A program made the translations under genes and the position numbers. The notes beneath the pieces are model-generated. The model saw only the letters and a list, made by a program, of their open reading frames with translations. It did no database searches and was not told the DNA's origin. From NCBI GenBank assembly GCA_902471875.1, contig CABRLN010000032.1, forward strand, positions 1 to 22,136: a stretch of 22,136 bases of DNA, read 5' to 3'. Positions 7,394-15,147 of this stretch are shown one piece after another. Position 1 is the first letter of the stretch. Each line of letters starts with the position of its first letter. Origin of the DNA: an uncultured Clostridium sp. Its GTDB lineage: Bacteria > Bacillota > Clostridia > Oscillospirales > Acutalibacteraceae.

Positions 7394-8191
7394 TTATAAT
7401 TCTTCAACTACTACCAATTCTGTTTGGATTTGTTCTGCCACCCCCCTAAAGATGCCTCGTATAACAGCACAATCTCCGGAATCACGTCCACAGGAGATTT
7501 TTATATATTCGTCATCAACAAGCTTGTTGTTGGTGGGGTCAAAGCCGTACCAATAACCGTTGCACAGCACCTCTGTCCAAGCATGGCTTGCACCCTCACC
7601 CTGCATAATACCTACAACATATCTGCATGGTATGCCTTCAATTCTAAGCAGTGAAAGCATTATGTGTGCGTAGTCTTGGCACACACCTTCACCAAGCTTA
7701 AGAGCTTCTTCGGCAGTTGCATGAATTTGTGTAGAACCTGTTACATATTTAAAATGTGTGTAAACTGCACGCATAATATGTATGGCTTTTTCATAGTTAC
7801 TGTTAAACTGCTGCAAATTTAAGCTTTTATGGTAAGAGCTTATTGTACTTAAAGGATAAGTAATCGCTGTTTGATATTTAAGCAACGAAAAAAACGAGGG
7901 GTCTTGCGTATATTCTTCGTAAATTTCAAGCCCTGTTGTAGCAACACCACTTACCAATACAGAAAAGCTGTTGTGAGATTGAATAATTTCTCCGTAAAAT
8001 TTATGGTTTCCAAAGTTGTCTTTAGTAGTGTAATATTTGTTAACATTGCTTATATCAATGTTAACATCAGTAATTTCTTGTCTACAGGTATTTAATGGCA
8101 CAAGCATTGCAGAAAAGCTGTGGTGAACAATTGTGCAGCTGTACTCTGCCTGCAACTTATAACTAAATTTTAACCTCTTAATGTTAATCAC
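7394..8191 (-). CDS. Transglutaminase-like cysteine protease/amidase of the COG1305 type
   Basis: Papain-fold protein of 265 residues. The N-terminal half (about 1-90) is the beta-sandwich domain usually found before bacterial transglutaminase cores. The core has the full triad: Cys171 in GEGVCQDYAHIML, His203 in ASHAWTEV and Asp218 in GFDPTNN. No signal peptide or membrane segment is seen, so it should act in the cytoplasm. Bacterial members usually hydrolyse amide bonds rather than cross-link proteins. The gene begins six bases after the alpha-E stop codon. The trio of permuted ATP-grasp, alpha-E and transglutaminase is a recurring bacterial neighbourhood, described in comparative-genomics work by Iyer, Aravind and colleagues as a predicted peptide-synthesis or modification system. 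The substrate remains unknown. Confidence 0.93.
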   Translation of the reverse strand: MINIKRLKFSYKLQAEYSCTIVHHSFSAMLVPLNTCRQEITDVNIDISNVNKYYTTKDNFGNHKFYGEIIQSHNSFSVLVSGVATTGLEIYEEYTQDPSFFSLLKYQTAITYPLSTISSYHKSLNLQQFNSNYEKAIHIMRAVYTHFKYVTGSTQIHATAEEALKLGEGVCQDYAHIMLSLLRIEGIPCRYVVGIMQGEGASHAWTEVLCNGYWYGFDPTNNKLVDDEYIKISCGRDSGDCAVIRGIFRGVAEQIQTELVVVEEL

Positions 8192-8197
8192 ACTTTC

Positions 8198-8866
8198 TTA
8201 TTCAATAATTAAATTACGCATAAGACTGCGTGCAGTTTGATAATTAAAATCAGACGAGTTAATTAAGGCCCCAAATGTATAAATAATGCTTTCGTCATAT
8301 CTCATACATGACTTTGTTAAAAACTGCTTCATTCGTCTAAATTCTCTTATAATTTCGTTTATTGGCTTTTCTAAAGCTAAGTATAAATCAATTCTCTCAA
8401 CACCTTTGCCAAGCTTAATAATATTTCTTACCTGTTCATCATCTATAAGGTCATTTACACAACCCCAAAAAGCAAGTAAATGATCAACAACAAGCATTAA
8501 ATCAGCAAGCTGAATGCTGCCTCTTTCAGCTGCTTGAACATCATCAATAGCAAGCTGAATGTACGCCATAGTTTCTGTTCCGATATAGTCACGCATTACA
8601 ATAGCGTTGTCGTAAGCACGATTTAAATTGCTTATAATTGAATTGCTGTCGGCGACATCAAAAGGGTAGCGTTTTCTAAAATTTTCTCTTGAGCCGTAAA
8701 TATCAGGAATACCAATTTTGCTGCAAAAAACCGCATAGTAATTTGGGTCAGAATCAATCATCCTGTCTGAACCCTTTAAATATAATTTAAGAGTTGTGTG
8801 TACTCGCTCTGTATATCTGCCCAACCAGTAAAGGTGGTCGCTTTTTTCTATCGTGATAATACCCAT
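8198..8866 (-). CDS. Alpha-E domain protein (COG2307/DUF403), short form
   Basis: All-helical protein that almost always accompanies circularly permuted ATP-grasp genes. The family signature is at the N-terminus (DHLYWLGRYTER, residues 10-21), followed by long helices rich in charged residues (RAYDNAIVMRDYIGTETMAYI). At 222 residues it is clearly shorter than the roughly 300-320 typical of the family as I remember it. The frame ends at a normal stop codon (TAA) just before the next gene, with no remnant afterwards, so this looks like a compact form rather than a frameshift. The start overlaps the end of the ATP-grasp gene by 19 bases. GGAGG lies about 12 bases before it. No catalytic function is established, and a scaffold or partner role for the ligase is the usual guess. 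Confidence 0.88.
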   Translation of the reverse strand: MGIITIEKSDHLYWLGRYTERVHTTLKLYLKGSDRMIDSDPNYYAVFCSKIGIPDIYGSRENFRKRYPFDVADSNSIISNLNRAYDNAIVMRDYIGTETMAYIQLAIDDVQAAERGSIQLADLMLVVDHLLAFWGCVNDLIDDEQVRNIIKLGKGVERIDLYLALEKPINEIIREFRRMKQFLTKSCMRYDESIIYTFGALINSSDFNYQTARSLMRNLIIE

Positions 8867-10164
8867 GTGTCTTTAAAACCTCCGCCCTGTGATGAATTTA
8901 CAATAAATGAATCCGGATTTCTTGAAAATCTTGTTAACCCGCTTGGCCATACTCTTGTTTCTCCGTTTGAAAGTACAAAAGCTCTTAAATCTGCTTTTCT
9001 TGGTACTTGCTCTCCTGTTTCATCAAGTATATCCAGATCATAAAAATCAATAACCTCTTGTGCAATAAATCTTCTTGGTTCTGACTTTAACAGGCTAATA
9101 AATTCTTCTTTCTTTTCTTTTGTAAGAGAACTTCCAAAAACTACACCATACCCACCTGCTTCGGCAACATCCTTAATAACAAGGCTGTCAAATTTGTCAA
9201 GCACATATTTCATATCATCTTCATAATAAGGCAAATAAGTTGGAGCATTTTTCAAAATTGACTCTTCGCTAAGATAATATTTAATCATCTTTGGCACAAA
9301 GTAATAAATTCCTTTATCGTCAGCCACACCGTTCCCCGGTGCATTAATCAATGCAACATTCCCCTTTTTATAAGCCTCAAAGATATGCGGAATACCTATA
9401 ACAGACTCCTGATTAAATGTCATAGGGTCTAAAAATTCGTCTGATATTCTACGATATACAGCACCAATACGCTGTTTTTTTCCATTATAATCAGTATAGT
9501 AAAGATTATCATTTTCGCATACAATATCGTTTCCGGTTGTAAGAACCGCACCCGTTTTTTCTGCTAAATATGAATGTTCAAAAAATGCAGCATTATATCT
9601 GCCCGGTGAAAGAATAACATTAATTCCACCAGTGTTAACATAATCCATAACTTCTTTTAAGAGGTCTGCATAATTTCTGTTGTCTATTATGCTGTTATTT
9701 TGGAAAGTGTCCGGCGTACTTCTGCGTTGCAGTTCCCTGGCAATCATCGGGTAAGAAGCCCCTGATGGTACTCTTAAATTATCTTCAAGAATATACCAAT
9801 TATCATCTTTAGACTGAACAAGATCTATACCTGATATGTGACTGTAAATATTTTTTGGCGGTGTTACCCCATCACACGGAGGCAAAAAGCCTGAGGCTGA
9901 ATATATGAATTCTTCCGGAATAACGCCGTCTTTTACAATTTGCTTTTTACCGTAAATATCTGCCAAAAAACAGTTAAGGGCATTAACCCTTTGAATTAAC
10001 CCGCTTTCAAGATATTTGAATTCGTCATTTTTAATTATTCTTGGAATTGGATCAAACGGAAAAAGCTGTTCTTTAAATGTTCCATTTTTGTAAATTCCAA
10101 ACTTAACGCCATACCTTGACAGCAGCTTATTAATTGTTTCTGAATTTCTTATTAGTCCATCCAT
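8848..10164 (-). CDS. Circularly permuted ATP-grasp ligase (COG2308 type)
   Basis: Predicted ATP-dependent amide-bond-forming enzyme. The 438 residues show the conserved blocks of the permuted ATP-grasp family: YILEDNLRVPSGASYP (124-139), AVYRRISDEFLDP (235-247), NAPGNGVADDKGIY (274-287), VIKDVAEAGGYG (329-340), ADLRAFV (391-397) and VNSSQGGGFKDTW (422-434). It is somewhat shorter than the roughly 470-500 residues I expect for the family. I prefer the ATG at 10162-10164 to the one five codons upstream, because GGGGGA precedes it at a normal distance and the upstream ATG has no ribosome binding site. It is the first gene of a five-gene operon with a consensus promoter and a 14-bp leader hairpin. 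The acceptor and the amino acid or acyl donor cannot be told from sequence. Confidence 0.92.
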   Translation of the reverse strand: MDGLIRNSETINKLLSRYGVKFGIYKNGTFKEQLFPFDPIPRIIKNDEFKYLESGLIQRVNALNCFLADIYGKKQIVKDGVIPEEFIYSASGFLPPCDGVTPPKNIYSHISGIDLVQSKDDNWYILEDNLRVPSGASYPMIARELQRRSTPDTFQNNSIIDNRNYADLLKEVMDYVNTGGINVILSPGRYNAAFFEHSYLAEKTGAVLTTGNDIVCENDNLYYTDYNGKKQRIGAVYRRISDEFLDPMTFNQESVIGIPHIFEAYKKGNVALINAPGNGVADDKGIYYFVPKMIKYYLSEESILKNAPTYLPYYEDDMKYVLDKFDSLVIKDVAEAGGYGVVFGSSLTKEKKEEFISLLKSEPRRFIAQEVIDFYDLDILDETGEQVPRKADLRAFVLSNGETRVWPSGLTRFSRNPDSFIVNSSQGGGFKDTWVLSR

Positions 10165-10185
10165 AATTAATTCCCCCATAATGAA

Positions 10186-10221
10186 AAGGACGTTTTACAC
10201 CAATAAATGTAAAACGTCCTT
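10186..10221 (-). promoter_or_regulatory. Perfect 14-bp inverted repeat in the operon leader
   Basis: AAGGACGTTTTACA at 10186-10199 and TGTAAAACGTCCTT at 10208-10221 pair perfectly around an 8-base loop. It lies just downstream of the expected transcription start and ends 10 bases before the GGGGGA ribosome binding site, so it fills almost the whole 5' leader. It could stabilise the mRNA 5' end, control access to the ribosome binding site, act as a weak attenuator (only TTTTC follows), or bind a protein. Confidence 0.75.
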
Positions 10222-10234
10222 GTTTATGTTAAAT

Positions 10235-10263
10235 ATTATAGCATTGTTATAGAAGGATGTCAA
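10235..10263 (-). promoter_or_regulatory. Consensus promoter of the ATP-grasp operon
   Basis: On the minus strand TTGACA (10258-10263) and TATAAT (10235-10240) are both perfect and separated by exactly 17 bases, giving an expected start near 10228. This is the best vegetative promoter in the window and implies substantial basal expression of the five-gene operon. Confidence 0.9.
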
Positions 10264-10538
10264 CGCTTTTTGCAATTTTATAACAGCAAACTTGCAAAAG
10301 CACGTAAAATTGTAAAATATAAATCTGTTTTAGTTAAGAATTATGCAAAACTCATCAACTATAATTGCAAATATAGATATATATCATTAGCATTAATAAA
10401 AAATACCTATAAAAAATTCAACATTAGCACAAAAGGAAAAAGGTAACAATGCATCTAGAATAATTTTTGTGCTACAGCTTACAAAACAAATACAGTTTTA
10501 TTTATACATATCACATATAAATTAAATATACAAATTAT
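10264..10538. other. Intergenic region between the DUF2974-type gene and the operon promoter
   Basis: No gene was seen. A possible terminator for the upstream minus-strand gene is TAGCACAAAA (10425-10434) pairing with TTTTGTGCTA (10465-10474). The loop of about 30 bases makes it less certain. The rest is AT-rich without recognisable elements. Confidence 0.5.
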
Positions 10539-11621
10539 TCATTGCGGCATAATTATCTCCGGCATACTTTTTGCACTGTTTACAGCAAGAAGTCTTATCA
10601 TACGTCTTAAAAACCTACCTGTTTCTTTATCAAGAGATGCTATCTTTTTAGCTATTACAGGAAGATTTTTTTGAAGATCTGCTCCCAATTCATCAAAACT
10701 GGAAACACCTGTTTCCTCCAAAATTTCAAAAATCACATTAATAAATTTTTCCCTATCCTCTTGATTCATTTCACAAATCCATTTGTTTATACTTATATAA
10801 ATTAACTTTGCATCTGTTGTTAAGTCATTTTGGTATAACAATCTTCCGTCTTCTATTTTCCACGAAAACAGATTGTGCTGTCCAACACCTTTCTCGCGAC
10901 TTTTAACAATATGATATTCACACTCTTGTTCAAATATCATACCAATCATCGATGATTGAGGAAGAGTTTTGTGAATACGATCTCTAATTCTATCAAATCC
11001 ATCATCAAGCTCTTCAGGCAAAAATCCGGGACCATCGTGGGAGTAAACACGTACTATATGTTGCTGAATTTCACGGCTGCATTTTGCAGCTGCGTATACT
11101 GCAAGATTTCCGCCCTTTGAATGACCGCCAACCATATAAGTGCCATTAAACTTTTCAGCTATATTCTGTAAATATTGATACGCTTTTTTCTGAGACGATA
11201 TTGGACCCTCCAATGCAAGGCGCATATCTTCCTTCCAACCAATAAACGTACAATCTGTACCACGAAATGCAATATAATAATTATTGGGGGCAATTTCATA
11301 GGTAATAGCTGCAAACTGGGTACATGTATCATAATCAAGCTCCTGCTCAAAGCACAAAATACGTATATCTCTAAATCTTGGGCTTGCAACAACAGCTGTT
11401 AGAAGTTCCAATGTTTCTTCCGGAGAATTAACCCCTTTAAGCATTTCATCAAAATATTCTGCACAAAATATATCCCTTAAATGCATACCGACTTCTGTTG
11501 CTAAATCACAAAATTTTTCAGGAAAATTCAGATATGACAACCACGAAAGAATAATGCTGTCAATTTCTGAAAACGGACGTTCACTAAATTCATCAAAAAT
11601 TGTCTTCGCATATATAATCAT
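10539..11621 (-). CDS. DUF2974 (Mbeg1-like) alpha/beta-hydrolase, predicted lipase/esterase
   Basis: Class-3-lipase-like alpha/beta hydrolase of 360 residues. The nucleophile elbow is GGHSKGGNLA (Ser168). An oxyanion-side motif YIAFRGTD (116-123) precedes it. SHDGPGF (Asp196) and GQHNLFSW (His249) supply the likely remaining triad residues. The last 100 residues are a helical tail. No signal peptide or membrane segment is visible, so it is probably cytoplasmic. The substrate is unknown, and a lipid or ester is only suggested by the family. AAGGGAG lies seven bases before the start. The gene stands alone: it is 142 bases from the small membrane protein gene upstream and separated from the ATP-grasp operon by an independent promoter. 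Confidence 0.85.
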   Translation of the reverse strand: MIIYAKTIFDEFSERPFSEIDSIILSWLSYLNFPEKFCDLATEVGMHLRDIFCAEYFDEMLKGVNSPEETLELLTAVVASPRFRDIRILCFEQELDYDTCTQFAAITYEIAPNNYYIAFRGTDCTFIGWKEDMRLALEGPISSQKKAYQYLQNIAEKFNGTYMVGGHSKGGNLAVYAAAKCSREIQQHIVRVYSHDGPGFLPEELDDGFDRIRDRIHKTLPQSSMIGMIFEQECEYHIVKSREKGVGQHNLFSWKIEDGRLLYQNDLTTDAKLIYISINKWICEMNQEDREKFINVIFEILEETGVSSFDELGADLQKNLPVIAKKIASLDKETGRFLRRMIRLLAVNSAKSMPEIIMPQ

Positions 11622-11763
11622 ACTATAACTCCCTTCTATCTAAGATTTATCAAAGAAAAAGCAACTGCATAACTTAAGTGTTTGATTTTACAATTCTGTC
11701 ACTTTGTAAGCTAATTATTAATGATTTTTCTGCAAAGCACAACAAGGTAAAACAATTGCACAT

Positions 11764-12132
11764 TTAAGCCGCCTTTGAATTATCGTTTTTATTACTGCCC
11801 TTGCTAATAGTAATACTTTTAGTTCTTTCAATGGTAACAGGCTCCAGCATTTTTAGAATTTTAATTGTTTTATTTGTGTGACTTTTTTTATTAAAAAACA
11901 GTTCTTTTTTTGCTGTCAATGATTTTTCTGCACCACGCTTACTGCGATTATACGTTGCCTTTTCTGTTTTGGTAGGAGCAGAAATATCTGCAATAAACAT
12001 AACAAAGCTTACTATGATACAAAGTGAAAATTTAATTTTATCCTCTATATCCGACATAAACTTAGCACTTATCATCCACAGCACTTTTCTTACTGCAAAA
12101 ACCACAAATATTAATAAACATAAATTAATCAT
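11764..12132 (-). CDS. Small membrane protein of unknown function
   Basis: I do not recognise this family. The 122 residues start with a hydrophobic segment (MINLCLLIFVVFAVRKVLWMI), then a short polar loop and a second hydrophobic segment (FSLCIIVSFVMFIADI). This suggests two membrane passes. The C-terminal 70 residues are very basic (Lys/Arg/Ser/Thr-rich, KRGAEKSLTAKKELF) and low in recognisable structure. The start at 12130-12132 is chosen because AAAGGAGATG precedes it, while upstream ATGs in the frame lie before or inside that site. The leader contains an ATTGTAC-N10-GTACAAT inverted repeat. It is separated from its minus-strand neighbours by more than 100 bases on both sides. Confidence 0.65.
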   Translation of the reverse strand: MINLCLLIFVVFAVRKVLWMISAKFMSDIEDKIKFSLCIIVSFVMFIADISAPTKTEKATYNRSKRGAEKSLTAKKELFFNKKSHTNKTIKILKMLEPVTIERTKSITISKGSNKNDNSKAA

Positions 12133-12157
12133 ACAAAGCATCTCCTTTACAGATACT

Positions 12158-12181
12158 ATTGTACAAAATAATGTGTACAAT
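12158..12181 (-). promoter_or_regulatory. Operator-like inverted repeat upstream of the small membrane protein
   Basis: ATTGTAC (12158-12164) and GTACAAT (12175-12181) form a perfect 7+7 inverted repeat with a 10-base spacer. A second, imperfect dyad, TACAG-TT-CTGTA, lies at 12188-12199. Together they suggest a binding site for a dimeric regulator, but no promoter could be placed confidently. Confidence 0.4.
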
Positions 12182-12421
12182 TTTTGGTACAGTTCTGTAA
12201 AAGAAAATCAATATTTTTTGAATACATAAAAATGATTATTCTCAATAAAAGCAAATACACGCTTTAAGTATGTAATAACAGTATATTTAATATTAAAATA
12301 TAATATTCTAAAAATACTGTGGCATATCTGCAAACAGAAAAACAACTATTATTTAACTAAAGAGTATAAAGTTCCAATAAGAGCAATAAGATAATGTAAT
12401 TTTAAAAACATTTTTCCATAA

Positions 12422-13435
12422 CTATTTATAAAGCTTTTTAATTCCTTTTAGAGTTTTTTTGAACTCTTTAACTACGTTGTCAGGTGACACAATGGTTACA
12501 CCCTCTCCTAAGCCGAAAATCCAGCCATAAAACTGTTGGCTTGTATAAACCCTTACCACAACATTGCTGTGGTCTTCGTCATCCTTTATAATATGGTAGT
12601 CACTGCCAAAACGATCTATAATAACACCTATAAGCTTGTTATTTATTCTAAGGGTAACCTCCTGTGGTTTGTCACCGCCAAACATGCCAAATGTACGTTT
12701 AACATATGTGGAAACATCAAAATCGTTAAATTCCTCTATACCTTCACGATTTTCATTAAGAATCTTCACATTCTTAATTTTATCCACTCTGAAATGCTTA
12801 ATTATTTTTTGTTTGCTGTCATATGCCACCAAATAATACTTTTCGTCATTCCACAACATACACCATGGACTTACATTATAGAGCTTCCCATCCTTTTTTG
12901 GCTTTTCAGAAACCTTTTTATAACCGCCAAATTCTATAACCCATTCATAATAATTAAAGGTAATTTGTTTTTTTCGCTGAATGGCACGGTAAATTTGGTC
13001 TATGCTTATGTAAATACTTTCGTTATCTGTTTTTGAACGCTTTTCAATAAACACTGTACGCTGAAGTTCTTTCGCTTCGTTAGCACTAACCTCTTTTTCA
13101 AGCTTTTTAATAAGCTCGTTAGTTTTCTTTTTAGTAATAAATCTGGTTGATTGTATAGCATCTACCATCAGCTTAACCTCAGCAAGCTGATAGTTTCTTC
13201 CCGAAAGTACACTATATTCAAATCGGTGACCTACTTTTTGCTTAGAAATTTCTAATCCAAATTTGTTAAGCAAGGCAATATCATCGTACAAACTTTTACG
13301 TTCTGATGTAATATCATATTTTTTCAGTTCATCAACTATTTCACTAATCGACAAGCCATGTTCATCGTCTGTTTTTTCAAGCAATATTTTTTGTAGATAA
13401 AGCAGTTTTAGCTTTTGATTTTCTGACCTTGCCAT
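12422..13435 (-). CDS. WYL-domain transcriptional regulator
   Basis: Ligand-responsive DNA-binding protein of 337 residues. An N-terminal winged helix-turn-helix covers about 1-65 (LYLQKILLEKTDDEHGLSIS, RKSLYDDIALLNKFGLEI). The WYL domain is at about 140-225 and carries the family stretch KYYLVAYDSKQ with YYL in place of WYL, followed by HFRVDKIKNVKIL. A C-terminal WCX-like extension follows. WYL proteins usually sense nucleic acids, nucleotides or small ligands. The target is unknown. The gene is alone, with a perfect 17-bp inverted repeat in its upstream region. GAGGTGATG lies immediately before the start codon. No terminator was found downstream. Confidence 0.9.
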   Translation of the reverse strand: MARSENQKLKLLYLQKILLEKTDDEHGLSISEIVDELKKYDITSERKSLYDDIALLNKFGLEISKQKVGHRFEYSVLSGRNYQLAEVKLMVDAIQSTRFITKKKTNELIKKLEKEVSANEAKELQRTVFIEKRSKTDNESIYISIDQIYRAIQRKKQITFNYYEWVIEFGGYKKVSEKPKKDGKLYNVSPWCMLWNDEKYYLVAYDSKQKIIKHFRVDKIKNVKILNENREGIEEFNDFDVSTYVKRTFGMFGGDKPQEVTLRINNKLIGVIIDRFGSDYHIIKDDEDHSNVVVRVYTSQQFYGWIFGLGEGVTIVSPDNVVKEFKKTLKGIKKLYK

Positions 13436-13492
13436 AACATCACCTCTAATATGTTTACAATTTTAATTACCACACTAATATACTAATATATT

Positions 13493-13529
13493 ATGATAGG
13501 TATTCTGTCTGTGACAGAATACCTATCAT
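13493..13529. terminator. Perfect 17-bp hairpin between the ABC-F gene and the WYL gene
   Basis: The 17-base arm at 13493-13509 (ATGATAGGTATTCTGTC) pairs perfectly with 13513-13529 across a 3-base loop. It begins 13 bases beyond the ABC-F stop codon, so a terminator for that gene is the simplest reading. However, its minus-strand tail (AATATATT) is weak in T. An operator role upstream of the WYL regulator is possible. Confidence 0.65.
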
Positions 13530-13542
13530 TTTATTCGTATTA

Positions 13543-15147
13543 TTACTCTCTTATAAGATTATTTTCTGCAAGATATTCATCATAGCCTGACGTAATATCC
13601 TTAATTCCGTCTTCCTGTATAAAAATAATACGGTTTGCCACAGTAGAAATAAATTCGTGGTCGTGAGAGGTAAACAGAACAATACCTGGAAAATTTGCTA
13701 ACCCCTTATTTACCGCTGTAATAGATTCAAGGTCAAGATGGTTAGTTGGTTGGTCAAGCACTAAAACATTCGCTCCTCCCATCATCATTTTAGAAAGCAT
13801 ACAGCGCACCTTTTCGCCACCACTAAGCACTTTCACAGGCTTAAACACATCTTCGCCGCTAAACAGCATTCTGCCTAAAAAGCCACGCAAATATGTTTCA
13901 GTATGATCTGCTCCTTTATTATACTGTTCAAGCCAGTCAAGAATAGAATCGTTACAATCATTAAAAAATTCAGAGTTGTCTTTAGGAAAGTAAGAGGTGC
14001 TTGTGCTTACGCCCCACTTAAATGAGCCTGAGTCTTGTTTTTCTTTTTCCATTAATATTTCAAACAAAGCTGTAACTGAAGTTTCTTTGTCACTGATAAA
14101 CGCAATTTTATCACCACGTTCAACTCTGAACGAAACGTTTTTCAGCACGTCTTCACCATCAATTTTTTTGCACAAATCTTCAACAGCAAGAATTTCTTTA
14201 CCAACCTCTCTGTCCTGTGTAAAACCAACAAATGGGTAACGACGGCTTGAGGCAGGCATTTCTTCTACAGTCAGCTTGTCAAGCAATTTTCTTCTTGATG
14301 TTGCCTGCTTTGACTTTGACTTATTTGCTGAAAACCTTGCAATAAAATTTTGCAGCTCTTTTATTTTTTCTTCGTTCTTCTTGTTCTGCTGTTTAATCAT
14401 AGCTTGTACCATCTGGCTGGACTCATACCAAAACTCGTAATTACCCACATACATTTTAATTTTTCCGTAGTCAATATCAACCATATGAGTACATACTGTA
14501 TTTAAAAAATGGCGGTCATGGCTTACAACAATAACCGTACCTTCGTAATCCATTAAAAAATCTTCAAGCCATGAAATAGCCATAATGTCAAGGTTATTGG
14601 TAGGCTCGTCCATCATAAGAATTTCAGGATTACCAAACAAAGCTTGTGCAAGCAGTACCTTAACCTTTTCGTTACCTGTAAGAGTTGCCATTTGCGAATA
14701 CAGAATGTCCTCGGTTAATCCTAAGCCCTGAATAAGCTTTGAAGCATCACTTTCTGCCTCCCAACCATCCATTTCGGCAAATTCTGCTTCAAGCTCGCTT
14801 GCTCTTATGCCATCTTCATCGCTGAAATCAGGCTTAGCATATAATTCATCTTTTTCTTTCATAACATTATACAGTTTCATATTTCCCATTATTACGGTGT
14901 CAAGTACAGTATATTCATCAAAAGCAAAGTGATCCTGCTTTAATACACTCATACGCTCACCATCAGGAATAATAACATTGCCTGTAGTTGGTTCAAGTTC
15001 GCCTGTTAACACCTTTAAAAATGTTGATTTACCCGCACCATTTGCACCAATTACACCATAGCAATTACCCGGTGTAAATTTAAGGTCAACCTCTTTAAAT
15101 AAATCTGTTCCGCTAAAATTAATGCTTACATTAGATACTGTTATCAT
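13543..15147 (-). CDS. ABC-F family ATPase (YkpA/YbiT-like) with a degenerate second ATP site
   Basis: Soluble twin-ATPase of the ribosome-associated ABC-F class, 534 residues and no membrane segment. Domain 1 has Walker A GANGAGKST (34-42), Walker B LMMDEPTNNLD with Glu181, and a variant signature LTGNEKV. The inter-domain arm is at about 240-300 (KKNEEKIKELQ, KSKSKQATSRRKLLDKL). Domain 2 keeps the signature LSGGEKV (441-447), but the Walker A position reads SDKETSVTA (352-360), with Val358 where the lysine should be. Walker B is VLVLDQPTNHLD, with Gln466 replacing the catalytic Glu. Some YkpA-like proteins are known to vary at the second site, so part of this may be lineage-typical. The start codon follows AAAGGATGAT at an unusually long spacing of about 11 bases. 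It ends at the 17-bp hairpin. Confidence 0.93.
   Translation of the reverse strand: MITVSNVSINFSGTDLFKEVDLKFTPGNCYGVIGANGAGKSTFLKVLTGELEPTTGNVIIPDGERMSVLKQDHFAFDEYTVLDTVIMGNMKLYNVMKEKDELYAKPDFSDEDGIRASELEAEFAEMDGWEAESDASKLIQGLGLTEDILYSQMATLTGNEKVKVLLAQALFGNPEILMMDEPTNNLDIMAISWLEDFLMDYEGTVIVVSHDRHFLNTVCTHMVDIDYGKIKMYVGNYEFWYESSQMVQAMIKQQNKKNEEKIKELQNFIARFSANKSKSKQATSRRKLLDKLTVEEMPASSRRYPFVGFTQDREVGKEILAVEDLCKKIDGEDVLKNVSFRVERGDKIAFISDKETSVTALFEILMEKEKQDSGSFKWGVSTSTSYFPKDNSEFFNDCNDSILDWLEQYNKGADHTETYLRGFLGRMLFSGEDVFKPVKVLSGGEKVRCMLSKMMMGGANVLVLDQPTNHLDLESITAVNKGLANFPGIVLFTSHDHEFISTVANRIIFIQEDGIKDITSGYDEYLAENNLIRE

Noticed and set aside
12536..13036. 166-codon frame opposite the WYL gene
   Set aside because: It is antisense to a clear WYL regulator, with no ribosome binding site or recognisable motif. 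Low-GC sequence often leaves such frames open.
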